Source of the DNA: Buxus sempervirens
Lineage: Eukaryota; Streptophyta; Magnoliopsida; Buxales; Buxaceae
Length of the DNA: 64,000 bases
Reading direction: 5' to 3'
Assembly (NCBI GenBank): GCA_947561395.2
Contig: OX387187.1
Coordinates: 40,467,829-40,531,828, forward strand
Shown: positions 58,192 through 64,000 of the stretch, piece by piece
How positions within the stretch are numbered: the stretch's first letter is position 1
How the letters are laid out: every line of letters begins with the position of its first letter
Notes under the pieces: model-generated
Seen by the model: only the letters and a program-made list of their open reading frames with translations
What the model was told of the DNA's origin: nothing
The model's database searches: none
Translations under genes and position numbers: made by a program

Positions 58192-58209
58192 TCCCCAGTG
58201 GAGTCGCCA
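58192..58209 (-). promoter_or_regulatory. Element G primer binding site
   Basis: Minus strand TGGCGACTCCACTGGGGA, two or three nt from the LTR end; the best preserved PBS of this type in the window. Confidence 0.85.
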
Positions 58210-59554
58210 GGCTATGCGCGCGACGGGAGAATGCGAGGCCGCACATCTGAAATTGGGGTTTTAGAATTGCCACTACCTAATGGGGTGTAGGCAGGCACCT
58301 GGGTGCCTAAGTTTGTCTATTAGGCTAGTCTGCCGCTTGAGATTCCAAGTAAGGTCTCATTTACGGTTCGGGGAAGTCCGTAGACACCCTGATCCACCCC
58401 ATCGGGTGACGGGTCCCATGGGTTTCCCTTGTTTGAGTCAACTCGGTTTTTGGTCTATCTCACCCAATTCCTAACCAGATAAGCAAACACTTTTTAGTTT
58501 GGTGGGGGCCACTTTGAGCGGTGTGGGTCCCTCTTTTTATTTGATTTTATCTTGATTAGTTAAGGTGATGTGGGTCTGAGGTAAGCCCCATTGGAAGGCC
58601 CACAGGATGCCAAGTTGGGCTTTAGTCAAGCCCAAGTCCCATTTGGGGTTATGTTGGATAACCCCATTTATTGGATTGGTTTGTTTGGTCTTGAGGTGGA
58701 TTTAATCATGCAAGATGATCTTTGGTTGGTTTAGATTTTTAAGCGACCCTATTGGGCTTGGAGGTGGCCCAAAGGAATTATCCAACTTGCCCTCAAAGCC
58801 CATCCTTGAAATGGGCCCCAGGTTGGGCTAGTTGGGTGTGGGCCCCATTGGGAGGCCCACATGGAAGTCCTATTGGGCCCGGGTGGGCCCAAGTCTCAAT
58901 AAGAGGGCCTAGGTTGCCCAGAGGCCGAAATGGGTTAAGATTAATTAATTAGGTTAGATTGAATTTGCTTAAAACCCGAAAAAGAAACAAATTTTTTAAC
59001 TCATAGTGCACTGTCCGCACACTAGGTGCCGGCGAGACCTGTCCGCTCTGTGTTTGCAGACAGGACACAGGGAGCTAAAAAAATAATTTCTTTTTGGGGG
59101 GGGAGCCGGAAAGCCCCCTCTGTAGTGGGTCTACGCACGTCTGTGGGTCATAGTGTTGACCTACAATGGCTTCCCAAGTGCCCTAGGGCACAAAAAACCT
59201 AATTTTCTAGGACTTAACCCAAAGGGGAAAGAGGGAGGAGGCTCAGGGCCTCTCCCTCCTTTTGCTTGTGAGTCTAAACTCACTGTTCTTAGGTGGGGGA
59301 GGAGGCTCCCCACCTGGGGTGCAAGCAAAGGAGATGCTCCCCTATTCAAGAGAGCACCCCCAAAGACCCGAAAGGTCCTTGCCTTGAGTTTCGGCCAAAC
59401 CACACATGCTATTCACTCAAGCACACTAATACTCACAAAGCCATGAAATAATCCATTCAAGCATGCTAGAAATCAGAAATCTTGTGTGTGCGCGTGCATG
59501 GAATGTTAGTGTTCATTTCCATGAGAGAAAAATAAGGAGGAAAAGGTTCTAAGC

Positions 59555-62544
59555 ATGCTTGTAAAACCCCGAAATTTCACATAATAAATAAATAAATAAT
59601 AAATAAAAGAAATATGAGTTTAAGTCCTAGTTGAAATAAAAAGAGAAGATTAGAGGGTAAGTAATTCAAATAAGTAGTAAGTTGTAAATAAAGAAGGAAT
59701 CTTGAAGAAATTAGCCAAAAGGGTATTTTGGTAATTTTCAGAAAATGGTAATTAGTAAATAAAGCATTAAATAATAACTAGGAATAGAAAATAGAAGAAA
59801 ATAATTTATTTAGACAAGTTAGAAATTAAAAGGAATTAATAAAAGCCCAAATGTGGAAAAAGGGTAAATAGGAGATTTCAAGTCTTAATTTGGAGAAAAT
59901 AAGGTTTTAGGTGATATTCAGATTTAATTAATTATTATGCACGAAAATAGGTTGTAAGTAGGAGTTTAGATGATAAGAGATTTAATTAATAATGTTTTGG
60001 TAGAAAAATAAAGGGTGGAGAAAAAGTAGGAATTAATTAGAATGTGTTAGACTTTAATTAGACCATGGTTGGGTTAGCCCACATTAAAGTAGCCTATTAG
60101 GGTTGGTTTAGGACTTCTAAAGCCTAATATAAATATGAGATTAAGGTTAGACAAGAGAGAGTTTTCGTGGGTTTATTATTAAGCGAAAAAAGGGAGAGAA
60201 AGGAAGAAGGCTACTAATGGAGATGTCTGACCAGCCATCATCAAATCATGATCGGGGAAAATCCATACGGTGTATCGCCTTCAAATTTGGAGGTTTTGAT
60301 CTTCACTGATGGAACTACAATGTGTTCGATGGAGATTTGAATTGGAAAACTCTAGCTTGGTGCGTTTGGGAGCAAAAGTAAGGTCCAGAATTAGAAGCTT
60401 CAATGGAAGAAGGATTTTAGCGTATAAGACAAGTAGTAACCCTTGGAAAACATGAGGAACTGCATGATTTCGTTTTCTGTGATTTCATATGGTTTGAATG
60501 GATTAGTCAGAACTGTATGTACATGGAATCAAAGTGCTTATATTTTAATGATTGGTATTCTTGATGAAATTGTCAAAGTAAAGAAGAAAACTTAGTTTGA
60601 TCATGCAACTAATTATAAGATGGTATTTAATTGATGAGAATTAGTCTAGAGGGCTTTAGGTATGTTTTAGAATATTAGTAGATTAATTTAGACCAAGGAA
60701 ACATATAGCAAAAGCATAAAAATCCGAACCTTGTAAATCTGGAAATTTCTGTTAAAAATTGCATGAGCGCCTAGGATCGCCCATGATCGCCTAGCCTTGT
60801 AGAGGTAGGCGCTTTATGTAAAATTTGCAGATTTTGGGGATTTTGTAATACGAATAAACATCAAATAATTTTTCTGTTTAGTTAAGCATATTAGCATCTT
60901 TATAAGGACTTAAGTAAGGTATAAAAATTATAAAATTAAATTGGAAAGATTAACCAATAAATTGAAGGTTATAATGAAAGGGGTTGTCCATAAAAGGGTC
61001 AAATGGTATGGATATTGATATAAATAATACTACTGGAATTTATAGGATAAAAATACTTTCTAAACTGTATTTCAGGTCTGTAGGGCATGCTGGAGAAATA
61101 AAATACAGAAAACCTAAATAGAAACTATCTTGGGTGTTAAGATAAGAAATTGGATTCTAATAAAGGGATTAATAAGGAAAACACTAAGTAAGATTTGATT
61201 TACTTTATTCGAGCTTTCAATATGAATAGTGGCTACTGGAATTGCATAAACTCTGAGTTTTAACGAACTTATGAAACATGAGTTTTATTTTGAATATATT
61301 TGGGAAATTGCATATGTTATTCTGAAAAAGCCTTTAATTGAATTTGTAAGGATTGAATCATGGTTTTCCCATGGAATGGAATACTTGGGTATGGTTTGGT
61401 ATGTGGTATGATGTTGTTCACTTTACTTTTACGGTTGGGTGATACAGCTTCTGTGGTTGAGTTGATACTAACTTTTACGGCAGAGATGGGTAATCCTTTG
61501 TGTAGAGATGTGTAATCCTTTACGGGTAAAAGTGTGTATGCATCCTACATTAGCGTGTCCTCCCGTATGTGGTTTTATCGTGTTTTGTGTCAATGGGCTT
61601 AGCTGTATATGGATCCATAGTTTTGGCTAGTTAGTTAAGTAGTATTTAGTTTGGGTTGAGTTACTCCTATATGCGAGCGTGCTTCCCTTGCAAGTTAGTT
61701 TGCTCTGGGAATGTCCTATGTCTGAAGGTGCTCCGCTGGTGATTCCCTATACATGTGGATAAGCGACTATCTCCATGTATTGATTCTGGTGCTGCATGCT
61801 GGTGGTACATGCCAACTCTATTGAGTTCGTGCGCAATAAGTCAGTGACTACGGCTCTTGTCTATAGCTGCGCTGCATGGGGCTTGAGTATCATTAAGTAG
61901 CACTGCCCCTAAACCGCACGGTGGTATAGCAATTAGTTGAGTGTCATCTCAAATACTTTTCATCTTTGTGAGTCCTGCAATGGCACGTGTTTTATCGCTA
62001 TTTGTTGGTTTTACCTCGTTAACATCCAATCACTGGTATTTGTACATGATCATCTGTTTTATCGCTTTATTTGGAATTGCCATGGATAACTTGGATTTCT
62101 CGTCTTATCGTTGATTAACCGAATACCTCATGACTATTTGCTTACATTGGACTGTTTCTAATTGCATGCACCTGCTACTTGCTGAGATGTAAATCTCACT
62201 CCGTTTTCCCCTATTTTTCAGGTTGCTTGCAGAGATCGCGAAGATGGGGTTTTAATTTGATGGGTAGAATTGTAATTGGTATTAATGTCACATGTCGATT
62301 AGATAAACTTTATTGTAAACTAAATTGATATTATCGAATAAATAATTGCATTACTTACCTCCAAAACTCTGATGTAATTAATTAAAGTATAAAATTATTG
62401 TGAATCTTAGTTTGTATCTGACCCCAGCTTCGTGGTAACACCTCGAGTTTGGTTGTTGAACCAGACTTGGGTTGTTACAGTAGCAAACCGGGTTCGGGTT
62501 GGGTGCCAGTTTGCACTGACCCGGGTTCGGGGCATTACAATGCT
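59555..62544 (+). mobile_element. Solo LTR, family A (A1 subtype), with TSD ATGCT
   Basis: LTR 59560-62539 (2980 bp): TGTAAAACCCCGA to CGGGGCATTACA, with ATGCT at 59555-59559 and 62540-62544. It is the reverse complement of the copy at 8171-11180. TATAAATA at 60128-60135. GGATCGCC/GGCGATCC-type repeats at 60766-60795. No internal region or coding sequence. Confidence 0.95.
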
Positions 62545-62947
62545 CTCTAGGTGACTTTGACAGGTGCCAAACAACACAAACAATAGTTTAAACATGGTAG
62601 AATATGTGCTACCTAGTGATGCTCATGGTGGTGGGACGAACACAACAAGATCCTAATTAAGCATGCTCCTAAGGTGTGACACGCATACATGGGGGGTGTC
62701 CACTTCATGTGTCTAAAAAAAGTCAAAACAGCAAATGAGCCGTGGTGGTGCATGTGCCATGTGCCGTTCATCGTGCATTCAAAGTTACAAAGCAAAGGTG
62801 ATAAATCACATGGAACAAACGACAAGCATGCAAGGATGCTAGGAAAGCAATTTTTAAAGAAGGGAATGGGGGGATTTAAGGGTACATGGGACGTAGAAGA
62901 AGAGGACATGCCCTCCATAAAAAATATAGCAGAATAAAAGTGCATGT

Positions 62948-62974
62948 GGGGGGGGGGGGGGGGGGGGGGGGGGG
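62948..62974. repeat. Poly-G run, 27 bp
   Basis: Uninterrupted G on the plus strand, hence poly-C in the element RNA. The length may be unreliable in assembly. Confidence 0.9.
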
Positions 62975-63171
62975 TGGTTATTCCATGACATATTTTAAGA
63001 GGTATAGACGAAAACCCCTCCTCCTCCCTCGAACTCCAGTGCTTCCCCTCACCATGGGAAACAAGGAAAAAGAGGGTAGAAAAACAGGTGAGGATATATC
63101 CAAGGTGAAAAAGAAACAAAGCGAAAAAACATGCTCACAACCACTTTATTTTTATATATGTTAAACTACAA

Positions 63172-63179
63172 GTGTGTGT

Positions 63180-63228
<49 letters not shown>
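63172..63228. repeat. (GT)n followed by 35-bp poly-G
   Basis: (GT)11 at 63172-63193 and G35 at 63194-63228, ending at the donor-like site GTAAGC on the minus strand. The run is in the predicted leader of G. Confidence 0.9.
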
Positions 63229-63504
63229 CTTACCTTAGTGTTACTTTCCTTCTTAGTGGTATGTGGTGGTCCCTTGTAGCGTGGATAGAAACTTGAGACC
63301 CTCCTTGGCTCCGTAAAAGTCCCCCTCCTTGTTTTCTTGTAGCTTAAAATGGAAGAATAGAGCAAAAGGAAGGGTGGAAGGGTATTTTGGGGATTTGGAT
63401 GGGCTTGAGAGGGGGAAGATGGTCCAGGGGTGCTCTGGTATCAAGGGGGTCGTGGGGACAATGGAAAGAAAGCCACCAACCTCAAACAAGGGGGTTGTGG
63501 GCCC

Positions 63505-63512
63505 TATTTATA
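63505..63512 (-). promoter_or_regulatory. TATA box of element G LTR
   Basis: TATAAATA on the minus strand in TTTATAAATAGGGCCC; the donor-like site is 275 bp downstream, as in C3. Confidence 0.7.
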
Positions 63513-63691
63513 AACGAAGGCCGCGTTCGCACTTAGTGTGTGGGTAGGCCGTCCCTGTGCGAAATGATTGAAAATCCACCACGTGACGGGATAAGATTTT
63601 TCGCATCTGCAAATGAAGTGCGGACAGGGCACGTCTGCACATCAAGTGCGGATTTTGAGATTTTCCGGGATTTCGTATAAGATTCTGGACG

Positions 63692-64000
63692 AAAAGACAA
63701 GAGAGATAAAATATCTAAAATAAAATAATCTTTTTTCACAAAATATCTCATTTTATTGATTTAAAATAAATAAGAAATCAAAGAAAATCAGATGTATTAA
63801 TGTGTGGACGATCACGTGCCCAATTTTTGTTTGACCGATTGACATAACAGATTTGACCGATGAGATTGATTTGACATTTTCTCTCTCCTCATTAATACAT
63901 CCGATTTTCTTTGATTTCTTATTTATTTTAAATCAATAAAATGAGATATTTTGTGAAAAAAGATTATTTTATTTGAGATATTTTATCTCTCTTGTCTTTT
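63692..64000. repeat. Large inverted repeat, arms at least 111 bp
   Basis: 63692-63802 and 63890-64000 are reverse complements with two mismatches (98 percent), separated by 87 bp. The second arm reaches the window edge, so the true arm length is unknown. The spacer holds (A)TTTGACCGAT twice. It lies in U3 of the G LTR. Confidence 0.93.

Larger units (their letters stand above)
58213..64000 (-). mobile_element. 5' LTR of element G (C-type), split by family A, runs off the window
   Basis: The lower end is TATGCGCGCGACGGG (TG changed to TA by a transition). R/U5 is rich in GGCCCA words with the stem-loop 58838-58860. It is interrupted by the solo LTR 59560-62539 (TSD ATGCT). The upper part holds poly-G runs, donor-like AAG/GTAAGC (63228-63233), TATA 63505-63512 and GTGCG(G/A)A words (63525-63655). 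It then enters a large inverted repeat that continues to the window edge. The U3 end is not reached. Confidence 0.8.

Noticed and set aside
1-64000. rRNA, tRNA or other structural RNA genes
   Set aside because: No tRNA cloverleaf with A and B boxes and no rRNA segment was recognised. The tRNA-like matches are only primer binding sites.

Overview
The window is plant nuclear DNA, most likely from a repeat-rich, large-genome seed plant. The LTR structures, the TATA boxes, the Ty3/gypsy Gag, protease and RT remnants, and the lack of any convincing host gene, rRNA or tRNA all point to a pericentromeric or intergenic retrotransposon graveyard. I could not identify the species. Every protein-like stretch I could recognise belongs to an LTR retrotransposon and carries stops or frameshifts. 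Family letters below (A, B, C, D, E1, G) are my own labels.

Layout. 1-2680: mosaic of LTR ends, including a partial family-A LTR ending at 2502. 2689-19661: element E1 on the minus strand, an Ogre/Tat-like Ty3/gypsy element. It has 5' LTR C1 (16813-19661), a PBS, a conserved leader block, an extra ORF1 upstream of gag, tandem repeats, an N-truncated gag, protease, and RT cut off just after the YVDD region. It is interrupted by a solo LTR of family A (8171-11180, TSD GCCCT) and a family-B LTR fragment (13389-15215) inside a 298-bp duplication. 19662-25073: element D on the plus strand, with LTR/TATA, PBS, decayed gag and protease, truncated at the start of RT. 25074-31312: C-type LTR C3 on the minus strand, split by another solo family-A LTR (25146-27521, TSD TTATC). 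31313-40467: element C on the minus strand, gag only, with hairpin-repeat leader, PBS and 5' LTR (37924-40467). 40468-41690: unassigned. 41690-64000: element G on the minus strand, leader plus 5' LTR. It is split by complete element B (42366-58174, minus strand, two LTRs of about 1.8 kb, gag only). B is itself split by a solo C-type LTR (C4, 52526-55674). G's LTR is split by a solo family-A LTR (59560-62539, TSD ATGCT).

How the parts work together. E1 has ORF1, gag, protease and RT. B and C keep a homologous gag but no pol, so they look like non-autonomous relatives served in trans by an E1-like partner. The B and C-type LTRs share an architecture: TATA box, then a splice-donor-like site 0.1-0.35 kb downstream, then a long R/U5. 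Acceptor-like sites sit at homologous positions just before gag in B and C. This predicts a spliced gag mRNA and an unspliced genomic RNA that alone carries the PBS, a conserved leader block and arrays of stem-loops. The most striking signal is the set of tandem arrays of short inverted repeats in the leaders of B (49724-51680) and C (35390-36420): the loop stays constant while the two stem arms change together. All boundaries, identities and counts were made by eye without alignment tools.
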